Source of the DNA: Spirochaetaceae bacterium | GTDB taxonomy: Bacteria > Spirochaetota > Spirochaetia > Treponematales > Breznakiellaceae | DNA length: 19,328 nt | Direction: 5' to 3' | NCBI GenBank assembly: GCA_031273985.1 | Contig: JAISQV010000207.1 | Span: 1 to 19,328, forward strand | In this document: piece by piece, positions 11,847 through 19,328 of the stretch | Layout: each line of letters begins with the position of its first letter | How positions within the stretch are numbered: the stretch's first letter is position 1 | Translations under genes and position numbers: made by a program | The notes under the pieces: model-generated | Database searches by the model: none | What the model saw: only the letters and a program-made list of their open reading frames with translations | What the model was told of the DNA's origin: nothing

Positions 11847-12740
11847 ATGGCGGAAGCGGCGGTGATTAAGCGGGCCCTCTTGTTTGTGAATCCCAAAAAG
11901 CCCGAAGCCCCGGCGCTGGCGGAGGATATACGCGGGGTGCTCCGGGGCTACGGGATCGAGGCCCTGTCCCCCGAGGAGGGGCTTGCGCCGGGGGAGGCGG
12001 ACCTGGCTTTCAGCCTGGGCGGGGACGGGACGGTGCTCTACGCGGTCAGGACGGTGGCCTTCCGGGAGATTCCGGTTTTTCCGGTCAACGCCGGTTCCCT
12101 GGGCTTTATCGCGGTGATACGCCCCGAGGAGTGGCGGGAGGTTTTTGAAAGCTACCTGGAGGGCCGCCTCAAGGTGTCCCGCCGCCTGATGCTGGATATA
12201 ACGGTGGAGCGGGAGGGGGTGCCGGTTTTCAGCGCCTCTTGCCTCAACGACGGGGTGATCAGCGCCTCGGGCATAGCGAAGCTCCTCCGGCTGGGGGTGG
12301 AGTGCCTGGCCGGGGGCGGCCTGGCCGGAGAGGGCCTGGCGGGGGGCCGGGAGCGCATAGCCCTGGGGCGCTACCGCTCCGACGGGCTTATCGTCGCCAC
12401 GCCCACGGGGTCCACCGCCTACTCCGTGGCCGCCGGGGGGCCCATTCTGGACCCGGAGATAGACGCCCTCATCATCAACCCCATCTGCCCCTTCACCCTG
12501 TCCAACCGGCCCATCGTGGTGCCCGCCCGCGAAACGGTGATCATTGACGTGGAGGAGGAGCAGCGGAGCGCCCTCATGCTTACCGTGGACGGCCAGGTGA
12601 GCCTGCCCCTGGAACCGGGGGACAAGGTGCTGTTCCGCCGCTCCGCCCATGACGCCCGGCTCGCCGCCTCCCCGAGGCAGGGTTTTTACCGGGCCCTGCA
12701 GAGCAAGCTCAACTGGTCCGGAGGCGGCCCCCATGCTTGA
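11847..12740 (+). CDS. nadK: NAD kinase
   Basis: This enzyme phosphorylates NAD to NADP in the cytoplasm. The 297-residue product has the GGDGT motif (58-62, catalytic Asp60) and NAGSLGFIA (81-89). LNDGVISA follows at 133-140, with Asp135 where most family members have Glu. DGLIVATPTGSTAYSVAAGGPI (179-200) is diagnostic of the family. A Gly/Ala/Leu-rich insert (about 154-168, LAGGGLAGEGLAGG) is unusual. The ribosome site GAGGTGGGGGA precedes ATG 11847. The gene overlaps recN by 8 bp, so the two are translationally coupled, a pairing found in many bacteria. Identity is sure; the effect of the insert and of Asp135 is unknown. Confidence 0.93.
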   Translation: MAEAAVIKRALLFVNPKKPEAPALAEDIRGVLRGYGIEALSPEEGLAPGEADLAFSLGGDGTVLYAVRTVAFREIPVFPVNAGSLGFIAVIRPEEWREVFESYLEGRLKVSRRLMLDITVEREGVPVFSASCLNDGVISASGIAKLLRLGVECLAGGGLAGEGLAGGRERIALGRYRSDGLIVATPTGSTAYSVAAGGPILDPEIDALIINPICPFTLSNRPIVVPARETVIIDVEEEQRSALMLTVDGQVSLPLEPGDKVLFRRSAHDARLAASPRQGFYRALQSKLNWSGGGPHA

Positions 12741-14472
12741 AGAACTTTCCGTCCGCAACTATGCCCTGATCGAGAGTCTTTCCCTCTCCTTCAGGGGGGG
12801 GCTGACGATTCTGACGGGGGAGACCGGCGCGGGCAAGTCCATCATCGTGGGGGCCATCAGTTTCCTCCTGGGCGCCAAGGCCGACGCCGGGGTGATCCGC
12901 TCCGGGGCGGAGGAGGCCAGCGTTTCGGCGGTGCTGCGCCTGGGCGGCGGGGACCGGGAGGCCCTGGACTGGCTCTCCGGCAGGGATATTCCCGTGGAGG
13001 AGGATCAGGGCAGCGCGGAGGTCATCATACGGCGGAACATCAAGGTTTCGGGCCGGGGGGCCATGTATATACAGAATGTTCCCGTTACCCGGAACGATCT
13101 GGAGGAATTTACGGCCTTTCTGGTGGACCTCCACGGCCAGCACGCCCATGAATCCCTCATTAAAAAGGAAAACCACCGCCGCTACCTGGACCGCTTTGCA
13201 GGGCTGGAGGCGGAGGTGCTGGAATTCAACGGCCTCTTTCTCTCCCTCTCCGAGAAGCGGAAGGCCCTGGAAGCTTCCCTCTCCTCCGGGCGGGACCGGG
13301 AGACGCGGCTGGAGTTGCTCAACTACGGGGTGCAGGAGATAGACGCCGCAATGATACGGGCCGGCGAAAACCGGGAACTTGAGGCCGAGGCTTCGCGGCT
13401 GGGGGACTATGAGAAGCTGGCGGAGCTGGTGAACGGCGCGGCGGAGGCCCTCTACGACGGGGAGACCTCGGTAAGCGCCCTGGCGCGGCGGGCCCGGAAC
13501 GCCCTGGACGCCGCCGCCGGCATAGACGGGAGCCTTTCGGAACTGCGCCGCCGTATGGAGGATCTGTTCTACGAGGCCGAGGATATTTCCGGGGAATTCC
13601 GCTCTTACCGCGAGGACCTCCGCTTCGATCCGGCCCGGCTTTCCGAGGTGGAGGAGCGGCTGAATCTGCTCTACCGGCTGAAAAAGAAGTATGTCCCCGC
13701 AGGAAGGCCGGATATTTCCGGGGAAGAGGCTATTCTTGCCTGGCGGGAGGAGGCCCTTGCCGAAATAGAAGCCCTTACCGGCTGGGAGGAGAACCGGGAG
13801 GCCCTGAAAGCCGAGATTAGCGCCCTGGAAAGGGAGATCACCCGCAGGGCCCAGGCCCTGACCAAGGCCCGCAGCGCCGCCGCGGAGCGCTTTGCCCAGG
13901 CCGTTACCGGGATAATCCGGGGCCTGGGTATGCCCAACGCCGCTTTTTCCGTGTCCGTTGCCCCCAAGGGGAAGGAGGGCCTCGTCATAGGCCAGTGGGG
14001 GGCCGATGAGATTGAGTTCCGCATCTCCGCGAACCGGGGCGAACCCCTGAAGGACCTGGCCCGGATCGCCTCGGGGGGCGAACTTTCGCGGGTGATGCTG
14101 GCGATCAAGACGGTGCTCTCCGGCGCCGGCGGGGAGGGGAGCCACACCCTGATCTTTGACGAGATTGACGCCGGCATTGGGGGGGAGGTGGCCCTGGCGG
14201 TAGGTGAATACCTGGCAAAAATGGGAGAACAGAAACAAATATTCTGTGTTACCCACCTTGCCAGTATAGCCGTAAGGGCGGATAATCATTTCAAGGTGGA
14301 GAAGCAGGTGGCCGGCGGGGCCAGGGGCGAAAGGACCGTAACCACGGTAACGGAGCTCTCCGGCGCCGCCCGGCGGGAGGAGGTGGCCCGTATGCTCGCC
14401 GGGGACGCGGGGGGCAGCGCGGCTCTGGCCCATGCCGAGGAGCTTTTAAGCAAATACGGTGAACATGGCTAA
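12733..14472 (+). CDS. recN: DNA repair protein RecN
   Basis: RecN is an SMC-like ATPase that acts at DNA double-strand breaks. The 579-residue product begins MLEELSVRNYALIESLSLSF. Walker A GETGAGKS is at 29-36. A central coiled-coil-rich stretch spans about 150-390. The ABC signature IASGGELSRVM and Walker B HTLIFDEIDAGIGGE follow, and then CVTHLASIAVRAD with the H-loop histidine. Length is normal for RecN. I chose ATG 12733 (GGAGG 8 nt upstream) because RecN homology starts there; the frame is open further upstream inside nadK but that part has no similarity. It overlaps nadK at the 5' end and the next gene by 8 bp at the 3' end. Confidence 0.95.
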   Translation: MLEELSVRNYALIESLSLSFRGGLTILTGETGAGKSIIVGAISFLLGAKADAGVIRSGAEEASVSAVLRLGGGDREALDWLSGRDIPVEEDQGSAEVIIRRNIKVSGRGAMYIQNVPVTRNDLEEFTAFLVDLHGQHAHESLIKKENHRRYLDRFAGLEAEVLEFNGLFLSLSEKRKALEASLSSGRDRETRLELLNYGVQEIDAAMIRAGENRELEAEASRLGDYEKLAELVNGAAEALYDGETSVSALARRARNALDAAAGIDGSLSELRRRMEDLFYEAEDISGEFRSYREDLRFDPARLSEVEERLNLLYRLKKKYVPAGRPDISGEEAILAWREEALAEIEALTGWEENREALKAEISALEREITRRAQALTKARSAAAERFAQAVTGIIRGLGMPNAAFSVSVAPKGKEGLVIGQWGADEIEFRISANRGEPLKDLARIASGGELSRVMLAIKTVLSGAGGEGSHTLIFDEIDAGIGGEVALAVGEYLAKMGEQKQIFCVTHLASIAVRADNHFKVEKQVAGGARGERTVTTVTELSGAARREEVARMLAGDAGGSAALAHAEELLSKYGEHG

Positions 14473-15262
14473 GGCAAATGCTTTCAGCGGGATCGTCGAA
14501 CCCTACCAGGCCGCGATACACCGCTACGAGACCCAGGCCGGGGCGCTGCGTTCCCGGATTTCCGGCCCCGGGGCCGTCTCCCCCCGCCTGGAGCTGGCGG
14601 ACCTCATGCTGGATATTGCGTCTCACCACATTGTCGTGAGGAATATTTTTCACTTTTACCAGGGCAGGCTGCGGGACGAGGATCTGAACGAGGCGCGGAA
14701 GGCCCTGCACAGGAGCCTTTCCTGCCTGGAAGAATTGGTAAGCCCCGGGGTGGACGTTTCTCCCTCGGAGAATGTGTCCGCCCTGCAGGATGTAAGCGCG
14801 GAACGCCGCTACCGCCTCATACGCAAGATGGGGCTTGCCGTTTCGCTTCTGGAACACGCCTCCGGGGACAGCGCCAGGTGGAAGTGGTCCCTGCTTGACT
14901 TTGAGGGGCGGCACGCGGCGGTAGCGAAGAATATACTGGACTACAGGAATCTGATAGCCCAATTGGACCCCCGTTCCCCGGATTACGAATCCGTGAGTTT
15001 TCACCTCCGCTTGTTAAAAAAGCTTCTGGCCCAGGTGGCGAAACGCTACCGGGAAAAATACGAGCTCTACAGCCATCTTCGTGAGGACTTTCAGAAGGGC
15101 ATTGATTTTTTGAACGCCCTGAAGCGCGTCCATGTTTTTGTGGGGGAGCGCGGCGAGGCGGAGGAAATCAAGAAAACCGTGGATGCCTGGACGGCCAAAC
15201 TCCTGCAGGACAACAAACTGCGGAGGCGCTCCGGCTCCGGCGGAGCTTCCGGCAGGGGCTGA
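14465..15262 (+). CDS. Helical protein of unknown function, coupled to recN
   Basis: The 265-residue product is rich in charged helices: LELADLMLDIASHHIVVRNI, a middle RLIRKMGLAVSLLEH, LLKKLLAQVAKRYREKYEL, and a basic tail KLLRRRSGSGG-like. It has no signal peptide, no membrane segment and no catalytic motif I recognise. The start is ATG 14465, overlapping the recN stop by 8 bp; GTG 14459 is an alternative. Its stop (TGA, 15260-15262) shares one base with the next ATG, so it is coupled on both sides. I remember an uncharacterised gene directly after recN in T. pallidum, which would make this a lineage-conserved gene. Confidence 0.75.
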   Translation: MAKANAFSGIVEPYQAAIHRYETQAGALRSRISGPGAVSPRLELADLMLDIASHHIVVRNIFHFYQGRLRDEDLNEARKALHRSLSCLEELVSPGVDVSPSENVSALQDVSAERRYRLIRKMGLAVSLLEHASGDSARWKWSLLDFEGRHAAVAKNILDYRNLIAQLDPRSPDYESVSFHLRLLKKLLAQVAKRYREKYELYSHLREDFQKGIDFLNALKRVHVFVGERGEAEEIKKTVDAWTAKLLQDNKLRRRSGSGGASGRG

Positions 15263-17034
15263 TGGCAAAGGTATCCCCCGGCGTATTCAGGACCATGTTC
15301 CCCTACTTCCGGCGTTACCGGGGCCGCTACCTCCTGGGGTTCCTCTGCCTGCTCGTGGTGGACGCTTCCCAGGTGCTGATCCCCCAGATTCTGCGCCGGG
15401 CCATAGACCTTATTTCCGGCGGCGGCTTTGAGCTGAACCAGGTCTTTGTTCTTGCCCTGGCCATGGTGGGGAGCATGGCGGTGATAAGCGGGGGCCGCTT
15501 CCTGTGGCGTTACTTCATCAACGGATCGGCCCGGCGCATCGAAACGGAGCTGCGGGACCGCATCTTCAGCCACCTCCTGACCCTCTCCTGGGACTTCTAC
15601 CAGCGGAACAAGATAGGCGATCTCATGGCCCGGTCCACCAACGATCTGGGCCAGTTAAGGAACGCCATAGGCATGGGCCTCGTGACGCTGGTGGACGGGA
15701 CTATCATGGTAGCCGGAATTTTGGCGATCATCTTCATTCAGGATGCGCGGACCGCGGCCATGGCCGTGATACCCCTGCCCCTGATTACCGCGCTGATTCT
15801 GCTGTTCAGCAAAAAAGTAGGCAAACTCTTTTTCCGGGCCAACGAAACCTACTCGGAAATGAGCGACACGGTGCAGGAAACCTTTGCCGGCATACGGGTG
15901 GTAAAGAGCTTTGTGAAGGAACCCTGGTTTATAGAAAAATTCAGCGCCAATAACGATGACTACCGCAGGGTCAACATGGACCTGACGAGGCTTTTCGGCA
16001 TCTTTTTCCCGCTGATAACTTTTCTCTCAGGCTTCTCCACGGTGATTCTGATACTCCTGGGCGGACGGCGGGTGGTGCTGGGCCTCATGACCCCAGGCGG
16101 CCTGGTCAGCCTTTTTAGTTATATACAGATGCTGATATGGCCCCTCATGGGCGCGGGATTCGTGGTGAACATGATACAGCGGGGCGCCGTAAGCCTGGAA
16201 CGGATCAACGAGATTCTCAACACCGAGCCCTCCATACGCTCCCCGGCAAAGCCGGCCCCGGCGAGGCCGCCCTCGGCCCCGGTCATCGAAATACGCGGCC
16301 TGAGCTTCGCCTACGCCGCGGACAAGCCCGTGCTGGCGGACCTGAACCTTAGCGTGGAGGCGGGGACCGTGCTGGGGATTCTGGGCCGCACCGGCGCGGG
16401 AAAGTCCACCCTGGTAAAGATCCTGCCCCGCATGATCGATCCTCCCCCGGAGACGGTGCGCATCTTCGGCGTAGCCGTGGAGGAATGGAACCTGGACGCC
16501 CTGCGGGGGCTTTTCGGCGTCGCCCCCCAGGACAGCTACCTCTTTTCCGACTCCATACAGAACAACATAGCCTACGGCTCCGCCGAAGCCGTCCCGGCGG
16601 GGGAGCTGCGCCGCTGGGCGGAAAGCGCTGCCCTGGACCGGGACCTGGCGAATTTTTCGCAGGGCGCCGCTACGGTGATAGGCGAGCGGGGGCTGACCCT
16701 TTCCGGGGGGCAGAAACAGCGCGTCGCCATAGCCCGGGCCCTTGCCCTGGAACCGGAGATTCTCATCCTGGACGACGCCTTTTCCGCCGTGGACGCGGAG
16801 ACGGAGCGGCGCATACTCCGGGGCGTCCTCGCGGAACGCCGGGGGCGGGGCGGGGCGGCGATCATCGTTTCGCACCGTATATCCACCCTGATGCACACCG
16901 ACAGGGTGATAGTCCTGGAGGAGGGGCGGATCGGCGAGGAGGGCCCCCCGGCGCTGCTTGCCTCGGGCGGGGGCTTCTTCGCCCGCATGGCGGCGCTGCA
17001 GCAGCTTGAGGCGGGGGAGGGCGGCCATGTCTGA
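15262..17034 (+). CDS. Heterodimeric ABC exporter, degenerate-site subunit (YheI/TM287-like)
   Basis: This is a half-transporter: six membrane helices (about residues 15-310), then an ATPase domain (about 335-590). Walker A is GRTGAGKST with Lys381, the signature LSGGQ is at 480-484, and Walker B is EILILDDAFSAVD at 499-509. The catalytic glutamate position is Asp505. A canonical signature with a degenerate Walker B residue is typical of one partner in asymmetric type IV exporters. ATG 15262 shares its A with the upstream TGA. It overlaps the partner gene by 8 bp. It likely exports lipids, peptides or drugs; the substrate cannot be read from the sequence. Confidence 0.9.
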   Translation: MAKVSPGVFRTMFPYFRRYRGRYLLGFLCLLVVDASQVLIPQILRRAIDLISGGGFELNQVFVLALAMVGSMAVISGGRFLWRYFINGSARRIETELRDRIFSHLLTLSWDFYQRNKIGDLMARSTNDLGQLRNAIGMGLVTLVDGTIMVAGILAIIFIQDARTAAMAVIPLPLITALILLFSKKVGKLFFRANETYSEMSDTVQETFAGIRVVKSFVKEPWFIEKFSANNDDYRRVNMDLTRLFGIFFPLITFLSGFSTVILILLGGRRVVLGLMTPGGLVSLFSYIQMLIWPLMGAGFVVNMIQRGAVSLERINEILNTEPSIRSPAKPAPARPPSAPVIEIRGLSFAYAADKPVLADLNLSVEAGTVLGILGRTGAGKSTLVKILPRMIDPPPETVRIFGVAVEEWNLDALRGLFGVAPQDSYLFSDSIQNNIAYGSAEAVPAGELRRWAESAALDRDLANFSQGAATVIGERGLTLSGGQKQRVAIARALALEPEILILDDAFSAVDAETERRILRGVLAERRGRGGAAIIVSHRISTLMHTDRVIVLEEGRIGEEGPPALLASGGGFFARMAALQQLEAGEGGHV

Positions 17035-19162
17035 TTACTTTGAAACCGATGAGGTGGTAAAGGGCTACGACCGCGTCATCTTCAGGCGTATCCTCTCCTA
17101 TGTAAAGCCCTACCGGGCCCTCGCCCTGCTCATGCTCCTTGCCCTGGCCGTCTCCACCCTGGGGGAACTGCTCATCCCCGTCATGGAGCAGAAAGTCATA
17201 GACGAGGCTATTCTGGCCCGCTTCCTGGCCCTGCGCCCCGGCGGCCCCGGCGAATCGGGCGGCGCGGACGGCGCGGGCCTTTCCCCCCCGGCGGCGGCGG
17301 CCCTGGCCTCGCTCTCAGGCGGCGGGCGGGCTCTGGCCATAGGCGCCTGGGTCTTTGTCCCCCAGGACCGGGACAGCCGGATTCCGGGGCGCGTGGAGGA
17401 AGAGTTGCGGGAAGGGGGATTCCTCGACGGGGAGCCCTGGTACGCCTTTACCCTGCGCCCCGGCGATCCCGCCCTCGGCCTCCTTGAAGAAAGGCCGGAA
17501 CTCTTCATCCGGGCGGCGGGGGCCGCAGCCATCAGGAACGGCGATCTCTACGCCCTTGCCCCCGGCGACATCATGAAGGTCCGGGGCAGGGACCTGGCCC
17601 GCATAGCGGCCATTGCCGCGGCGCTCATCGTCATCCTGGCGGCGGTCTTCGGCTTCACCTTCCTCCAGACCTGGACCACCAACCTCATAGGGCAGCGGGT
17701 TATGAAGGACATGAGGCTGGAACTCTTCAAAAAAACCGCCCGGCAAAGCACGGACTTCCTCTCCCGGCACCCCGTGGGAAGAATAGTAACCCGCCTCACC
17801 GGGGACGTGGAGACGATAAACGACTTCTTCACCTCCGTCCTCGTGGCTTTCCTCAAGGACATCTCCCTCATGGCAGGGGTGCTGATCACGCTCTTCCTCC
17901 TGGCCCCCGGCCTGGCCCTGGCAGCCCTCTGCACCATGCCGCCGGTCATGGTGGTAACGGCCATAAGCCGCGTCAAGGCCCGCGACGCCTTCAGAAGGCA
18001 GCGCACCGCGTCTTCACGGGTAAACTCCTACCTTTCCGAGCGCCTTTCCGGCATACAGGTGGTGCAGCTCTTCCGGGGCGAAGGCAAGAGCCGCCGGGAA
18101 TTCGCCGAGCGGGACCGGGAACTCCTGGACGCCAACCTGGGGGAAATGTACGTCTTCGCCGTGTTCCGGCCCCTCGTGGAATGGTTCTCCACGGTAACCA
18201 CCGCGGTGATCCTCACCGTGGGCGCCGCCCTGGTCCTGAAACTCTCCCTCTCCCTGGGGGTGCTGATCGCCTTCATCAACCTGGCGGGGATGTTCTACGG
18301 CCCGGTCATGGAAATAGCGGAAAAGTACACCATGCTCCAATCCGCCATGGCCGGCGGCGAGCGGGTCTTCGGGCTCCTCGACACGGAAGAATTCATCAAG
18401 GACGAGGGCAAGCAATCCCTGGCGGGAAAGATGCGGGGGGCCATAGACTTTGAGGACGTGCGCTTCTCCTACAAGGCCGGGGAGGAGGTGCTCCGGGGCC
18501 TTAGCTTCTCGGTAAAGCCCGGAGAGATGGCCGCCCTGGTGGGCTACACGGGCGCGGGGAAAACCACCATCACCAACGTACTGACCCGGCTCTGGGACCT
18601 CGATTCCGGGGAGATTCGCATAGACGGCGTGGCGCTGCGGGACCTGGGCCTGCCGGAACTCCGCCGCTCCGTGCTGCCCGTGCTGCAGGATGTCTTCCTC
18701 TTTTCCGGCGCCGTGGCGGACAACATCAGCCTGGGCCTGGACCTGAGCCGCCGGGAAATAGAAGACGCCGCCCGGGCGGTACACGCCCACGAATTCATAA
18801 GCCGCCTGCCGGAAGGCTACGACACCCGGCTCTCCGAAGGCGCCGCGAACATATCAAGCGGCCAGCGCCAACTCATCAGCTTCGCCCGCGTCATAGCCCA
18901 CAACCCCGCCGTGGTCATCCTCGACGAAGCGACCAGCTCCATAGACACGGAAACCGAGGGCCTCATCCAGCTGGGAATGCAGCGCGTCCTGGCGGGCCGC
19001 ACCTCCCTCGTCATAGCGCACCGCCTCTCCACCATACGCAACGCGGACCTCATCCTCGTACTCGCCGAAGGCCGCATCGCCGAATCGGGCCGCCACGAAG
19101 AACTCATCGCCAAAAACGGCCTCTACGCGCAGCTCTACCGCCTCCAGTACGACATATCATAG
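17027..19162 (+). CDS. Heterodimeric ABC exporter, catalytic subunit with large extracytoplasmic loop (YheH-like)
   Basis: The 711-residue product is about 110-120 residues longer than a standard half-exporter. The extra length lies between the first membrane helix (about 30-52) and the second (about 192-214). Residues about 66-185 form a soluble segment with VFVPQDRDSRIPGRVEEEL and GEPWYAFTLRPGD, predicted outside the inner membrane. B. subtilis YheH has a comparable insertion. The ATPase domain has Walker A GYTGAGKTT with Lys512, the signature ISSGQRQ, Walker B VVILDEATSSID with catalytic Glu634, and a SLVIAHRLSTI H-loop. ATG 17027 has GGGGGAGG about 6 nt upstream; the upstream extension of the frame lies inside the partner gene. 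It pairs with the preceding subunit and supplies the intact hydrolysis site. Confidence 0.92.
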   Translation: MSDYFETDEVVKGYDRVIFRRILSYVKPYRALALLMLLALAVSTLGELLIPVMEQKVIDEAILARFLALRPGGPGESGGADGAGLSPPAAAALASLSGGGRALAIGAWVFVPQDRDSRIPGRVEEELREGGFLDGEPWYAFTLRPGDPALGLLEERPELFIRAAGAAAIRNGDLYALAPGDIMKVRGRDLARIAAIAAALIVILAAVFGFTFLQTWTTNLIGQRVMKDMRLELFKKTARQSTDFLSRHPVGRIVTRLTGDVETINDFFTSVLVAFLKDISLMAGVLITLFLLAPGLALAALCTMPPVMVVTAISRVKARDAFRRQRTASSRVNSYLSERLSGIQVVQLFRGEGKSRREFAERDRELLDANLGEMYVFAVFRPLVEWFSTVTTAVILTVGAALVLKLSLSLGVLIAFINLAGMFYGPVMEIAEKYTMLQSAMAGGERVFGLLDTEEFIKDEGKQSLAGKMRGAIDFEDVRFSYKAGEEVLRGLSFSVKPGEMAALVGYTGAGKTTITNVLTRLWDLDSGEIRIDGVALRDLGLPELRRSVLPVLQDVFLFSGAVADNISLGLDLSRREIEDAARAVHAHEFISRLPEGYDTRLSEGAANISSGQRQLISFARVIAHNPAVVILDEATSSIDTETEGLIQLGMQRVLAGRTSLVIAHRLSTIRNADLILVLAEGRIAESGRHEELIAKNGLYAQLYRLQYDIS

Positions 19163-19208
19163 CGCGGATAACAAAGAGGAATGAGCAGAGGGAAGGGAAT
19201 AAGAAGAA

Positions 19209-19318
19209 GGGCGCATCCCCGCCAGGGCGGGGACCGGGCTATGCGGGGCTCCGCTCCGCTCCGGCCCCAGCGCTTCGCGCCGGGTCTGCCCTTCGGGCAC
19301 CCCTCCTATCCCTTGCGC
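19209..19318. repeat. GC-rich dispersed palindromic repeat, copy 2
   Basis: It shares its start (GGGCGCATCCCCGCC), interior blocks and end (GGGTCTGCCCTTCGGGCACC...CCCTTGCGC) with 6413-6566 but lacks that copy's internal inverted repeat. It lies 47 bp after the ABC exporter stop; the window ends soon after, and nothing else is visible in 19163-19328. Confidence 0.7.
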
Positions 19319-19328
19319 AAGCCCGCCT

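Noticed and set aside
12709..14433. 574-codon open frame antisense to recN
   Set aside because: Proline/glycine-rich translation with no motifs, fully overlapping RecN.

Overview
The window looks like chromosomal DNA of a GC-rich spirochete, most likely a Treponema or close relative of the termite-gut or free-living type. This is inference. It rests on the order cheW, a DegT-like gene, nadK, recN, a hypothetical gene, which I remember (unchecked) as also present in Treponema pallidum around TP0439-TP0443. An Rpn-type PD-(D/E)XK gene and small exported beta-barrel-like proteins fit as well. No rRNA, tRNA, CRISPR array or integrase gene was seen.

Layout. 1-497 is the 5'-truncated end of an Rpn-family nuclease/transposase gene on the minus strand. 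525-753 is a nest of palindromes. 847-2133 is metY, with a clean sigma70 promoter and a 16-bp perfect palindrome between promoter and ribosome site. 2134-2786 is non-coding and holds a long imperfect palindromic element and a possible long leader. 2787-3862 holds two small exported outer-membrane-like proteins.

The most striking region is 3836-5066. A 197-bp segment (end of the second outer-membrane gene plus its terminator) is repeated directly, with about five mismatches, on either side of an 837-bp, very A/T-rich insert. The insert carries a PIN-domain toxin gene and a small antitoxin-like gene overlapping by ATGA. It begins with GTTAGAC and has GTCTAAC just after the second gene, matching the GTTRRRY / RYYYAAC core sites of integron attC. 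I read it as a stray integron gene cassette carrying a toxin-antitoxin module, integrated away from any visible integron with an unexplained duplication of its target.

On the minus strand 5091-6260 is metK and 6651-7202 is a STAS (anti-sigma antagonist) protein with a C-terminal zinc ribbon. 7440-8201 (+) is a TrmJ/SpoU-type RNA methyltransferase. 8329-9597 (-) is a GlpA-like FAD oxidoreductase that appears to lack part of its substrate domain and its usual C-terminal tail. 9598-10035 is repeat-rich non-coding DNA.

10100-19162 is a tightly packed plus-strand run: cheW, a DegT/StrS-fold protein lacking the PLP lysine, nadK, recN, a helical protein of unknown function, and a heterodimeric ABC exporter pair. 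Several junctions overlap. The run is interrupted only between the DegT-like gene and nadK, where a palindromic element sits between two 11-bp direct repeats. The window ends in a second copy of a GC-rich dispersed repeat also found downstream of the STAS gene.

metY and metK connect as sulfur assimilation to homocysteine/methionine and then S-adenosylmethionine. The rest is chemotaxis, cofactor supply, DNA repair, RNA modification and transport.
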